DNA from: Nonomuraea cavernae
Lineage (GTDB): Bacteria > Actinomycetota > Actinomycetes > Streptosporangiales > Streptosporangiaceae
Assembly: GCF_014646355.1 (NCBI RefSeq)
Contig: NZ_BMNH01000004.1
Span: 1-64,000 of the forward strand
DNA: 64,000 nt
Direction of reading: 5' to 3'
This document shows, one piece after another, positions 28,528 through 37,261 of this stretch (within the stretch, counting starts at the first letter, position 1; every line of letters starts with the position of its first letter). Under the pieces are notes generated by a model that saw only the letters and a program-made list of their open reading frames with translations, searched no databases and was not told the DNA's origin. The translations under genes and the position numbers were made by a program.

Positions 28528-30552
28528 TTATCCCTCCTGGTCAACAGTGGTTAGCCGCAACGTCGTCAGAACGGGCAGATGATCGGAGTACGGCAGGCGC
28601 GGAACCTGCGCGGAAACCGCGGTCACACCCGGGCTGATCAGCACGTGGTCGATGCGCTTGACGGGCTCCTCGGCCGGTGAGGTGGGCGGATCACCCAGCG
28701 CGATCAGCGGATCGGACAGGCCGGCCGCCTCCAGCACCCGCATCTCGGGATCGGCCGGTTCGGTGTTCAGGTCGCCGGCCAGGACGACCGGCCTGGGCGC
28801 GCCTCCGGAGGTCCGCGCGTCGCCGGCCTGCCCGGCCTGCCCGGCGTCGAGCCCGGCGGCCAGATCGCGCACGATGGCCGCCACCTCGGGCGCCTGCCCG
28901 GACGGGGCCTGCAGGTGGGTGTTCACGATGCCCAGCTCCCTGCCTCCCACGTCCAGGACGGCGGCCTGGGCCTGGGCGCCCGTCGGGTAGTCGTGCCGGC
29001 CCAGCTGGTACGAGGCGATGCTCTTGATCGGCAGGTTGGTGAGCAGGGCGTCACCCCAGACGTGGTCGGCGGCCGGGGCGAAGTGGTAGCGCATGCCCAG
29101 CCCGCGGGCGATCCGGGCCAGGTCGTCGTGGCCGCCGTTCAGCAGCCAGCCCCGGTCGACCTCGCTCAGCAACACCACGTCCGGCCGCTGGGCTGCTGCC
29201 CAGGTGGCGATGTCGTCCAGCGACAGCCGCCCGTCGAGCCCGTAGCCCATCCGGATGTTGTAAGTGATCAGCTTGACCGTGTCACCCTCGGCGGGCCGTA
29301 CGGCGGGCTGGGGTTGCCAGGCGATGTTCGTCGCGACGAGAGCGATCAGGACGGCCAGCACGGTGTTCTGGCCGGTCGCCCCGGAGCGAGGGGCGTGGGC
29401 GTGGAGCGGGGTCCGTGACGGCCGCAGGCCCACGGCGACGGCCAGCACCGACACCGCGATGGGGATCGCCTGATTCGGGAGGCCGAGGTCCAGGTCGTAG
29501 GCGGCGTAGTAGGCGAACATCGCCACCAGGAACACGATCCCGCCGCCGATCACCGCCACCCCCTGCCGCCGGCCCTCGCTCCCGGTGCCCGACTCCCGTC
29601 CGGTGCCCGATCCGCGCTCGGTGTCCGATCCGTTCGGGGTCCCGGCGCCGGTCGCTGTCTGCGCCCGCGCCTCGGGTCCGGTCGTGTTGCGGGAGAGTTC
29701 GGCCCCGGCCTCGGCCCCTGATCGGGAGGAAGAGGTGATGAGGGGGGCGAGGCAGAGGATCGTCACCGCCGCGGCCACCGAGCCCACGCCCGGCCAGGGC
29801 ATCGTGAACAGGCTCGCCGTGGCCGCCACCAGCCCGAGACCGCAGGCCAGGAGGACGGCCGGCCGGTGCCTCGGCCGCAGGGTCGTCGTGATCGCGGCGA
29901 CGGCCGCCGCGGCCACCGGCCCGACGCCCAGCGCGGTCCACACGAGTGAGGGCCCCTCGGCCGCCTTGGTCCAGGAGGTGGCGGCCATCCCGAACAACAG
30001 CAGGGCCGGGCCGAACAGGAACCAGGTGGCGGCCGGCGCGGGCTCAGCCTTCTCGGCAGAAGCAGACAGCCGCACCAGGGCCAGGAACGCGGCGCAGAGG
30101 GTCAGCACCGGAAGCCACGGGAACACCCCGTCCCGCCAGACCAGATCAGCCCCGTCGAGCACCAGATGCGCCACGATCGAGAACGACAGGCCTCCCACGA
30201 TCCCCGCGGGCGCCGCCGCTCTGGGCACGGTGCGGGCGCAGCCCGTGAGGAAGACGAGGCCGGCCGTGACGCCCGCCGAGGCGACGTACAACTGCTCGAC
30301 GCCGGCCTGTAGCAGCACCCGCGCGAGGACGAGCGCCACCGCGCCGCCCAGGAGCGCCCAACGGGCCGGCAGGAGCAGCGCGAGGAACGGCAGCGTGAAC
30401 CAGGTGGCCGCGTAGAGGCCCATCAGCTCGGGCGGGGTGGAACCCGCCTGCCCGAACAGCGTGATGAGCGACGGCAGGAACACGCGGAGCACGTCGAACA
30501 GGAGCACGATGCCGACACCCAGCGTCAGGGCGGGCACCCGGGGGATGGTCAT
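28528..30552 (-). CDS. Membrane-anchored endonuclease/exonuclease/phosphatase (EEP) family protein
   Basis: A 674-residue two-part protein. Residues 1-420 hold about ten membrane spans, interrupted by a repeated Ser/Gly/Thr-rich loop (about 290-335). Residues 430-674 are an EEP hydrolase domain: LITYNIRMG (Asn), VLLSEVDRG (metal Glu), NTHLQAPSG (His), VLAGDLNTEP (Asp/Asn) and YSDHLPVLTTL (catalytic Asp-His). The domain lies after the last span and probably faces one side of the membrane as a phosphodiesterase for a lipid, nucleotide or nucleic acid; the substrate is unknown. Three 18-bp repeats (29582-29635) encode part of the loop. Confidence 0.82.
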   Translation of the reverse strand: MTIPRVPALTLGVGIVLLFDVLRVFLPSLITLFGQAGSTPPELMGLYAATWFTLPFLALLLPARWALLGGAVALVLARVLLQAGVEQLYVASAGVTAGLVFLTGCARTVPRAAAPAGIVGGLSFSIVAHLVLDGADLVWRDGVFPWLPVLTLCAAFLALVRLSASAEKAEPAPAATWFLFGPALLLFGMAATSWTKAAEGPSLVWTALGVGPVAAAAVAAITTTLRPRHRPAVLLACGLGLVAATASLFTMPWPGVGSVAAAVTILCLAPLITSSSRSGAEAGAELSRNTTGPEARAQTATGAGTPNGSDTERGSGTGRESGTGSEGRRQGVAVIGGGIVFLVAMFAYYAAYDLDLGLPNQAIPIAVSVLAVAVGLRPSRTPLHAHAPRSGATGQNTVLAVLIALVATNIAWQPQPAVRPAEGDTVKLITYNIRMGYGLDGRLSLDDIATWAAAQRPDVVLLSEVDRGWLLNGGHDDLARIARGLGMRYHFAPAADHVWGDALLTNLPIKSIASYQLGRHDYPTGAQAQAAVLDVGGRELGIVNTHLQAPSGQAPEVAAIVRDLAAGLDAGQAGQAGDARTSGGAPRPVVLAGDLNTEPADPEMRVLEAAGLSDPLIALGDPPTSPAEEPVKRIDHVLISPGVTAVSAQVPRLPYSDHLPVLTTLRLTTVDQEG

Positions 30553-30620
30553 GAGCCATCCTCAGGTTCGACGTGACTCCGGGGCAAGGGGCGGCGGGCA
30601 GGATATCCGGCGACCCGGCA

Positions 30621-30732
30621 GGTTCGGGTCTTGCAAGTCCCCGGTCTTCCAGGTTCGCGGTCAGGCAGGTTCGCAGTCCGCCAGACTCGCGGTCCAGTGG
30701 GTTTCGCGGTCTGCCAGGCCCACGGTCAGGCA
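30621..30732. repeat. Degenerate 16-bp tandem repeat, seven units
   Basis: Seven units of 15-17 bp with a consensus near GGTTCGCGGTCNGGCA run from 30621 to 30732 between two minus-strand genes. The best copies are 30652-30667 and 30668-30683. The rest of the 206-base gap holds nothing recognisable. Confidence 0.7.
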
Positions 30733-30758
30733 GGCCGGCCATCCGGGGATGCCGGTGG

Positions 30759-31976
30759 TCAGAGCTGCCATTCATCGCCGCGGAGCAGCTCGACCGTGGC
30801 GCCGTCGTGCCGGATGCCGGTGACGGTGACCTCGGGACCGCCGACCATGAAGTCGACGTGCACCCCGGAGGTGTTGACCCCGGCCGCGTCGAGCGCGGCG
30901 GCGTCCCGATCGCGCAGATCGGCCGGGACGCCGGGTGGCAGGCCGGCGCCCCAGGCGAGATGGCAGGTGGCGTTCTCGTCCAGCAGGGTCTCGAGATAGG
31001 TCACGCCGGACCGGCCGACCGGCGAGGTGCCGTCGACGAGCGCCAGCTCACCGAGCCGGGCGGCTCCGGCGTCGGTCGCCTGGTGGGTACGCACGACGTC
31101 CGCGCCGGTGCTGGCCCGCACCTCGGTCACCACGCCCCCGGCGAAGGTCAGCTCCAGGTCGCGGATCACGCTCCCGGCGAGAGCGAGTGGCCGCGTCGAC
31201 CGGATCGTGCCCTCCACCCGGCGGAAGTCGGGGGTGGTGAACACCTCCTCGGTGGGGAGGTTGGCCTGGAATCCGTGTCCCTTGACGGAGGTGAGCCGGG
31301 CCGCCGTCCAGTGGGCGCCGGGCAGCAGGCCGATGGTCAGGTCGGTGCCCGGCCCCTCGAACCGGACCCGGTCGAGGCGCAGCTCGGTGAGCAGCTCCGC
31401 GCGGGCCAACAGCTCGGCCAGGCGCTCCTCCCAGGCGGCCCGGGGATCGGGGCGGTCGAGTCGGAGGATGGTGCGCAGGTGCTGCCACAGCCGTGCCTCG
31501 TCGGGCTCGCCGAAGACCGCGCGCGCCCATTCCGGTGTCGCGCACGGCACCATGGTCCACCGGACCAGGTTGCCGAGCTGTAGCCGTTGCCGCGAGGAGA
31601 GGTTGGGCATGCGGTCCAGGCCGGACCGCACCGGGTCCTCGCCCGCGAGCAGGTCGGGGGCCGCGAAGCCGCGGATGTTGACGAGGACGCCATGGTGGCG
31701 CTCCAGCTCCTCGTTCCGCGCGTCCAGCCAGGACGGAACCTCGGCCAGCGTCGTCGCCTCCGCGTGGCGGACCCGGGAGCGCTTGGCGTACGGGTCGAAG
31801 TACCAGATGTCGGCGTGGCGGGCGCCCCGGGCGTACGCCGCCTCGGCCAGGGCCCGGGCCAATGGGGCGTGCTCGATCTCGGCGTTGATCAGCACGCGGT
31901 CGTCGGCGTGGATCGGCACGGCCACGTCGAAGACGATGTCGGCGTAGTCGGCCAGCTCAGCTGGGGTGATGGTCAA
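30759..31976 (-). CDS. M29-family aminopeptidase
   Basis: A 405-residue cytoplasmic metallopeptidase of the AmpS/AmpT (M29) family. Recognisable blocks are a Glu pair in NLPTEEVFTTPDFRRVEG, NATCHLAWGAG (His) and the C-terminal SGVHVDFMVGGPEVTVTGI (His and Asp). These supply the co-catalytic metal ligands. The enzyme trims N-terminal residues from peptides. Its start overlaps the upstream MFS gene by 20 bp, so it is the last gene of an ArsR-MFS-peptidase operon. An exported or imported peptide-like compound is therefore a plausible shared substrate. Confidence 0.9.
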   Translation of the reverse strand: MTITPAELADYADIVFDVAVPIHADDRVLINAEIEHAPLARALAEAAYARGARHADIWYFDPYAKRSRVRHAEATTLAEVPSWLDARNEELERHHGVLVNIRGFAAPDLLAGEDPVRSGLDRMPNLSSRQRLQLGNLVRWTMVPCATPEWARAVFGEPDEARLWQHLRTILRLDRPDPRAAWEERLAELLARAELLTELRLDRVRFEGPGTDLTIGLLPGAHWTAARLTSVKGHGFQANLPTEEVFTTPDFRRVEGTIRSTRPLALAGSVIRDLELTFAGGVVTEVRASTGADVVRTHQATDAGAARLGELALVDGTSPVGRSGVTYLETLLDENATCHLAWGAGLPPGVPADLRDRDAAALDAAGVNTSGVHVDFMVGGPEVTVTGIRHDGATVELLRGDEWQL

Positions 31977-33102
31977 GGCTGCCTCCAGAGGGGACGACGG
32001 CTCGCGCGCGGCGAGCCATGGGGACGAACAACAGCAGCGCCAGGACGGACACCCCGCCCGCGATGGCGAAGCCGGATGCCAGGCCCAGCGACTGGGCGAC
32101 GGCGCCGAGGGTGAGCGCCGCGGACAGGAAACCGAGGTCGAAGAACGCGGTCGTGGTGGCCACCGCGGAGCCGCGCTGCCCGGCGGGCAGGCCGGCGACC
32201 GCGATCGCCAGGAACGCCGGGAGCCCCAGCGCCTGCCCGGCCCCGATCACCGCGCTCGCGACCAGGGTCCCGGCCATCGAGGGCCAGACGGCGAGCCCGA
32301 TCAGCCCGGCCGCCGTGAGCGCGAGGGAGGCGAAGCCCCTCCTGCGCGGATCGATCCGGGCCAGCGGGCGGTGTCCGCCCAGCCGTACGGCGAGCAGCAC
32401 GCCGCCGTAGACGAGGAAGTGGGCGCCGCTGGCCCCGTGACCGAGCGTCGCGACGTGCAGCGGGATGAAGGCGCTGAAGGCGGTGTAGCCCCACACCGCC
32501 GCGAGGTAGGCGAGGCCGGGGAGCACCGCCGCGCGGTGAACGAGCGGCCCGCCATCGCGCCGGCCGGTGGGTTCGGCGGGGTCTCCGAACAGCCAGGAAG
32601 TGGCGGCCACGCCGGCGGCGGTGACGCCGGAGAGCACCCACACGGCGTCGAACCCGGCGGCGGAGTGCACGACCTCGGCCAACGCGGGCCCGGCGAGCAG
32701 GCCCACGTTGACGGTGATGGAGAACAGGTTCATCGCCGCGCCCGGACGCCCCTGGTCGCTCGCGGCGGTGGCCAGGCCGACGTAGGCCAGGGCCTCGCCG
32801 ACGCCGGCCACGGCCCGGGACGACAGCAGCGCCGGCAGTGAGTCGGCGAGGAGCAGCGCGAAGGAGGCGCCCGCGAGCACCACGGCGCCGGCGCGGGCGG
32901 TCGCCGCGCGCCCCCAGCGGTCGGCCAGCCGGCCCGCGAGCGGCCGGGCGAGCACCGCGGTGACGGCCGCGGTCGCCAGGCAGACGCCCACCGTGCCCGT
33001 GCCCTGGCCGAGCGGGCCGGTGACGAACCTCGGGATCATCGGGATGAGCAGGCCGACCGACAGGAAGCACAGTCCCGTGCCCAGCAGCAGGGAGCGGTTC
33101 AA
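31957..33102 (-). CDS. Major facilitator superfamily transporter
   Basis: A 381-residue protein with twelve predicted membrane spans and the MFS loop motif GRLADRWGRAAT between spans 2 and 3. The frame is open far upstream inside the ArsR gene, but similarity begins at LNRSLLLGTGLCFLSVGLLIP. A TTG at 33102 overlaps the ArsR stop (TTGA), giving a coupled start. The size and fold fit drug-efflux members (YfcJ/AraJ-like). Its gene is sandwiched between the ArsR regulator and the M29 peptidase, so it is probably an efflux pump derepressed by the ArsR ligand. Confidence 0.87.
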   Translation of the reverse strand: MNRSLLLGTGLCFLSVGLLIPMIPRFVTGPLGQGTGTVGVCLATAAVTAVLARPLAGRLADRWGRAATARAGAVVLAGASFALLLADSLPALLSSRAVAGVGEALAYVGLATAASDQGRPGAAMNLFSITVNVGLLAGPALAEVVHSAAGFDAVWVLSGVTAAGVAATSWLFGDPAEPTGRRDGGPLVHRAAVLPGLAYLAAVWGYTAFSAFIPLHVATLGHGASGAHFLVYGGVLLAVRLGGHRPLARIDPRRRGFASLALTAAGLIGLAVWPSMAGTLVASAVIGAGQALGLPAFLAIAVAGLPAGQRGSAVATTTAFFDLGFLSAALTLGAVAQSLGLASGFAIAGGVSVLALLLFVPMARRARAVVPSGGSLDHHPS

Positions 33103-33620
33103 CGATCGTCGCCCATCTCCAGGAGCAGGGCGGTCATGCTGACCTTGACGCTGTCGCCCGAGCGCGGCGGCCGCGCCTTGTCGTGGACCATGGCCACGGC
33201 CTGGTCGATCAGCCCGACGACCTCCTCCCACACCGACCTGTCCAGCCACACCTCCGCGTCCATGGACGTCCGCTGGGCGCGGGCTTGCTCCAGACGGCGA
33301 GCGAGGTCGGTGAACAGCGCCTCGTGCAGCAGTTGCCTGCCGGTCGAGCGGTCCATGCGCAGCCAGCTGGACGGGTCGTAGCGGTAGCGCCGCCGGGGCC
33401 GGCCCCGGCCGCCGGGCGACGGCAGCTCGTCGACCTGCTCCAGGAATCCGGCGTCGGCGAGCTGGCGCAGGTGGTAGCTGGCCGAGGCGTGGGCGATGTC
33501 CAGCTCCCTGGCGACCTCGGTGGCCGACATGGAGGCGCCGGTGAGCAGCGACACGATCCGGATCCGCAGCGGATTCGCCAGCGCCCGCAGCGGCACCAGC
33601 TCGTCCTTTTCCCAAGACAT
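33099..33620 (-). CDS. ArsR-family winged-helix regulator
   Basis: A 173-residue protein. Residues 8-75 form the ArsR HTH (RALANPLRIRIVSLLT, MSATEVARELDIAHASASYHLRQLADAGFLE), then a basic wing and a helical dimerisation tail. No Cys metal-binding motif is present, so it is unlikely to sense metal ions and resembles HTH_20 type members that control transporters. Imperfect inverted repeats at 33611-33656 cover its start and the divergent promoter, consistent with autorepression and possible effects on the ROK gene at 33703. Its stop overlaps the MFS start. Confidence 0.87.
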   Translation of the reverse strand: MSWEKDELVPLRALANPLRIRIVSLLTGASMSATEVARELDIAHASASYHLRQLADAGFLEQVDELPSPGGRGRPRRRYRYDPSSWLRMDRSTGRQLLHEALFTDLARRLEQARAQRTSMDAEVWLDRSVWEEVVGLIDQAVAMVHDKARPPRSGDSVKVSMTALLLEMGDDR

Positions 33621-33656
33621 GTTGGGATTATGCCATTCCCAAGAGTTCTTTGGAAA
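33611..33656. promoter_or_regulatory. Two inverted repeats at the ArsR/ROK divergent region
   Basis: CCCAA (33611-33615) and TTGGG (33622-33626) form a 5-6-5 inverted repeat over the ArsR start codon. TTCCCAAGAGTTCTTTGGAA (33637-33656) matches its reverse complement at 16 of 20 positions. Both share the CCCAA/TTGGG type arms expected of one dimeric regulator, most likely ArsR. Confidence 0.5.
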
Positions 33657-33702
33657 GTCTGGAACGGGCGAAGAGCGCTAAACTTCCAACAACCTTTTCG
33701 AA

Positions 33703-34902
33703 ATGACGGTGGGATACAGCGTGGAGCGACGTCCTGGTGTGCCCAGATTGCTCAGGGAGATCAACGACCGGGCCGCGCTGGAGTTGCTGCTCGCGACCGG
33801 GCCGATGACGCGGGGGCAGATCGGCGACCTCACCGGGCTGTCCAAGGTGACCGCCTCGCAGACACTCTCCCGGCTGGAGCAGCGTGGCCTGGTCCAGGTG
33901 GTCGGCACGCAGGCGGGCGGGCGCGGCCCCAACGCGGCCCTCTACTCCGTCATCCCCTCCAGCGCCTACGTGGCCGGGCTGGAGGTGGGGCCCGAGCTGG
34001 TCTCGGCCGCCGTCGCCGACATCCACGGCCACACGGTGGCGGAGGTGACGTTCGAGCCCGACGGCCAGGACGACCTGGTCCCCGTCGTCCACGATGCGAT
34101 CATGAAGGCCTGCCGCAGCGCCAAGATCGGCGTCAGCAGGCTGCGCGGGGTGGTGATCGGCACCCCGGGCGTGGTCGACCCGCGCACCGGCGACGTCCGC
34201 TACGCCTTCGACCTGCCGGGCTGGCACGAGGGCAGCCACGAGGCGCTGGCCGGCGACCTCAAGCGCGAGGTCACGATCGAGAACGACGTCAACCTCGCCG
34301 CGATCGCCGAGCGGGTCGACGGAGCAGCCAAGGGGCGCGACGACTTCGTGCTGCTGTGGGCCAGCCGCGGCCTCGGCCTCGCGGTCGTGCTCGGCGGCAA
34401 GCTGCACCGGGGCCGTTCGGGCAGCGCGGGAGAGATCGGCTACCTGGCGGTGCCCGGCGTGCCGCTGCCCGCGGACATCCGCACCGCGCCGGGCCGGCTG
34501 CCCTCCCTCGCGGGCGGCCTGCAGTCGCTGGTCAGCGCCGAGGCGGTGGCCGAGCTGGCCCAGGGCTACGGCTTCGCGGCCGGCAGCGCGGGGGAGTGCG
34601 TCGAGGTCGCCCTGGCGGCCGGCTCCAGGGGCGAGCCGCTGCTCGACGAGATAGCCCACCGGCTCGCGCTGGGCGTCGCCGCCGTGTGCGTGATCCTCGA
34701 CCCCGGCCTCGTGGTGCTCGCCGGAGAGGTCGGTCACGCCGGCGGCACCGCGCTGACCTCCCGGGTGGAGGAGGCCGTGGCCCGCGTCTGCCCCGTACGC
34801 CCGCAGGTGGTCACCACCGCCGTGACCGACCGCAACCCGGTGCTGCGCGGGGCCGTGCTCGCCGCCCTGGAGCAGGCCCGGGAGTCGCTGCTCAGGCCGT
34901 GA
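33703..34902 (+). CDS. ROK-family transcriptional regulator (first of a pair)
   Basis: A 399-residue repressor. Residues 8-75 are a MarR-like winged HTH (LELLLATGPMTRGQIGDLTGLSKVTASQTLSRLEQRGLV). The rest is the ROK sugar-kinase-like domain with VVIGTPGVVDP and the IENDVNLAA active-site stretch. The usual CxCGxxGC zinc motif of ROK proteins is missing. It is a clear paralogue of the gene at 39734, and together they bracket the GH3-ABC cluster. A GTG at 33721 is an alternative start. An AT-rich promoter (TAAACT 33679-33684, then AACAA) resembles the one before the second ROK gene. The ligand is probably an amino sugar. Confidence 0.9.
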   Translation: MTVGYSVERRPGVPRLLREINDRAALELLLATGPMTRGQIGDLTGLSKVTASQTLSRLEQRGLVQVVGTQAGGRGPNAALYSVIPSSAYVAGLEVGPELVSAAVADIHGHTVAEVTFEPDGQDDLVPVVHDAIMKACRSAKIGVSRLRGVVIGTPGVVDPRTGDVRYAFDLPGWHEGSHEALAGDLKREVTIENDVNLAAIAERVDGAAKGRDDFVLLWASRGLGLAVVLGGKLHRGRSGSAGEIGYLAVPGVPLPADIRTAPGRLPSLAGGLQSLVSAEAVAELAQGYGFAAGSAGECVEVALAAGSRGEPLLDEIAHRLALGVAAVCVILDPGLVVLAGEVGHAGGTALTSRVEEAVARVCPVRPQVVTTAVTDRNPVLRGAVLAALEQARESLLRP

Positions 34903-36331
34903 GCAGCTCCACGGCCGCCTGGGCGTTGGCCCGGGCCGCGCCGTACGTCGCGATGTAGGCGGCGCTGCCCGGCCGCCAGATCGGCAGCCCCATCTCGATC
35001 ACCGTGGCGTCGGGGCGGGCGGCCACCAGGGCGGAGACGAGCGACCTGCTGGCCTCGTACCTGTGGGCGTCCTTGACCACCACGACCAGCGACCGCCGGC
35101 CGGCCTTGGCCAGCAGCGCGGCCACGTCCGCGGCGGCGGGCTCGATCCGGACGACCTCGGCCTGCGGCAGCCACGGCCCGACGCCCCACGGCACGTCGCC
35201 CACCGCGATGGTCGGCGGCGTGTCCACCTCGATCACCAGCGGCTCGACGAGTGGTGCGGTGGAGCCGGTGAGCCGCACCGCGCGTCGGGCGGCGTGCAGG
35301 CCCACGCCGTTCTGCTCGGCCGCCGGTTCGCCCGGGGCGGCGAACCAGGCGCGCAGGTCCGCCAGCCTGGCCGCGGCCTGCTCCAGTCTGACCGGCGGCA
35401 GCCGCCCGTCCTCCACCGCGGCCACGATCTCCGCGATGATCCGCAGCACGTCGTCGTAGCCGGGGCGCGGTCCCAGGCAGAGCAGGTCGGACCCGGCCGC
35501 GAGGGACTGGACCGCGCCGCCGCCCAGTCCGACGCCGCCGGTGATCGCCTCCATGTCCAGCGCGTCCGTGATCACCACGCCGTCGTAACCGAGCTCATCC
35601 CGGAGCAGCCCGGTCAGCGCCGCGCCCGACAGCGTCGCCGGCAGGTCGCCGGTCAGCGAGGGCACCGCCACGTGCGCTGTCATGATCGATCTGGTGCCCG
35701 CCTCGATCGCGGCCCGGAACGGCACCAGCTCCCGCTCGCGCAGCACGTCCGGCGTGACGTCCACGACGGGGATCGCCAGGTGGGAGTCGACCCGGGTGGC
35801 GCCGTGCCCCGGGAAGTGCTTGACGCAGGCGGCCACGTGCGTCGACTGCAGGCCCTGGACCGCGGCGACCGTGTGCCGGGCGACCAGGGCCGGCTCGTCG
35901 CCGAACGACCGGGTGCCGATCACCGGGTTGTCGGCCTCGGTGTTGACGTCGGCGTCGGGCGCCATGTCCAGGTTGACCCCGCAGGCGGCCAGCTCCGAGC
36001 CGATCGCCCGGTAGACCCGGTGGGTGAGCTCGACGTCGTCGACCGCGCCGAGGGCGGCGTTGCCCGGATACGGGCTGCCCACGTGGTAGGCCAGCCGCGT
36101 GACGTCGCCGCCCTCCTCGTCCAGCGAGACCACGGGCTCCCCGGCCCCCCGGAGCGACGCGGTGAGCGACCTCAGCTGGTCCGGGCCGGCCACGTTGAAC
36201 CCGAAGAGCGTCACCCCGCCCAGGCCGTTCTCCAGCTCGCGCAACACCCAGCCGGGCGCCGTGGTGCCCTGGAAGGCGACGAGCAGCGTGCCGGCCGCGA
36301 GGCGGCGCAGCCCCCGATCACTCTGACTCAT
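34892..36331 (-). CDS. GH3 beta-N-acetylhexosaminidase, NagZ-like
   Basis: A 479-residue cytoplasmic glycosidase without a signal peptide. The GH3 TIM barrel carries the NagZ signature CVKHFPGHGATRVDSHLAIP (acid/base His on a mobile loop) and the nucleophile Asp in VVITDALDMEAI. A C-terminal GH3_C-like domain (from about 350) is present, as in Gram-positive NagZ. The enzyme removes GlcNAc from GlcNAc-MurNAc fragments or chito-oligosaccharides. It lies upstream of, and is oriented with, the permease genes and would process the imported sugar. Its end overlaps the convergent ROK gene by 11 bp. Confidence 0.88.
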   Translation of the reverse strand: MSQSDRGLRRLAAGTLLVAFQGTTAPGWVLRELENGLGGVTLFGFNVAGPDQLRSLTASLRGAGEPVVSLDEEGGDVTRLAYHVGSPYPGNAALGAVDDVELTHRVYRAIGSELAACGVNLDMAPDADVNTEADNPVIGTRSFGDEPALVARHTVAAVQGLQSTHVAACVKHFPGHGATRVDSHLAIPVVDVTPDVLRERELVPFRAAIEAGTRSIMTAHVAVPSLTGDLPATLSGAALTGLLRDELGYDGVVITDALDMEAITGGVGLGGGAVQSLAAGSDLLCLGPRPGYDDVLRIIAEIVAAVEDGRLPPVRLEQAAARLADLRAWFAAPGEPAAEQNGVGLHAARRAVRLTGSTAPLVEPLVIEVDTPPTIAVGDVPWGVGPWLPQAEVVRIEPAAADVAALLAKAGRRSLVVVVKDAHRYEASRSLVSALVAARPDATVIEMGLPIWRPGSAAYIATYGAARANAQAAVELLTA

Positions 36332-36406
36332 GGCTCCTCATCAGATGGAAGGTGTGCGGCGTCGGGCACGGCGAGGTGCCGCGCGCCGTACGAGATCCGC
36401 GGGGTG

Positions 36407-37261
36407 TCAGCCCTTGACGGCGCCGGCCACCAGGCCGGAGACCATGCGGCGCTGCACCAGGAGGAAGAAGACGACGACCGGGATGGTCATCATCGTGGAG
36501 CTGGCCATGATGGCCCCCCAGTCGGTGCCCTTCTGCCCGAAGAAGTACTGGATGGCGACGGGCATCGTGTAGCCGGACGACTCGCTCATCAGGACCAGCG
36601 CGAAGATCAGCTCGTTCCAGGCGGTGATGAAGGAGAAGATGCTGGTGGCCACCAGGCCGGGCGCGACCAGCGGGAAGAGCACCTTCCAGAACGTGGTGAA
36701 CCTGCTCGCCCCGTCGATCCAGGCCGCCTCCTCCAGCGTCTTGGGCACCGCGGCGACGAACGTGCGCAGCATCCAGATGCCGAACGGCAGCGTGAGGCCC
36801 ACGTTCACGACGATCAGGCCGAGCAGCTGGTCGTACAGGCCGAGCCGCTTGACGCTGAGGAACAGCGGGATGAGCAGCGCCTCCGCCGGGATCATCTGCA
36901 CGACCAGCAGCAGGATGAGGAACGTGTTGCGCCCCTTGAACCTGAACCTGGCCACCGCGGTCGCCGCGAGCAGCGAGAAGACCGCGCCGATGAGCACCGT
37001 GCCGAGCGCCACGATCGCGCTGTTGCGCAGGTAGACCCAGATCGAGTTGCCGGCCACGCCCTCGGTGAGCACCCGCTCGACGTGCTCGAAGGTGAAGTGG
37101 GTGGGGAACGGGATGAACTCGGTGGTGAAGATCTGGTCGTTGGCCTTGAACGCGGTCGAGACCATCCAGTAGACGGGGAAGATCGCGAACGCGAACACCA
37201 GGAGGGCGGTGGCGTTCAGGACGACCTTGCCGAGCCGTTTGCGGGCGAGGGGGGTCATCAC
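36407..37261 (-). CDS. Carbohydrate ABC transporter permease (MalG type)
   Basis: A 284-residue permease with about six membrane spans (VVLNATALLVFAFAIFPVYWMVS first), EAA loop LEEAAWIDGASRFTTFWKVLFP and the MalG-type end RMVSGLVAGAVKG. Its ATG overlaps the stop of the upstream permease by 4 bp. It is third in the binding-protein, permease, permease operon, followed by the GH3 gene 75 bp on. No ATPase is encoded nearby. Confidence 0.94.
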   Translation of the reverse strand: MMTPLARKRLGKVVLNATALLVFAFAIFPVYWMVSTAFKANDQIFTTEFIPFPTHFTFEHVERVLTEGVAGNSIWVYLRNSAIVALGTVLIGAVFSLLAATAVARFRFKGRNTFLILLLVVQMIPAEALLIPLFLSVKRLGLYDQLLGLIVVNVGLTLPFGIWMLRTFVAAVPKTLEEAAWIDGASRFTTFWKVLFPLVAPGLVATSIFSFITAWNELIFALVLMSESSGYTMPVAIQYFFGQKGTDWGAIMASSTMMTIPVVVFFLLVQRRMVSGLVAGAVKG

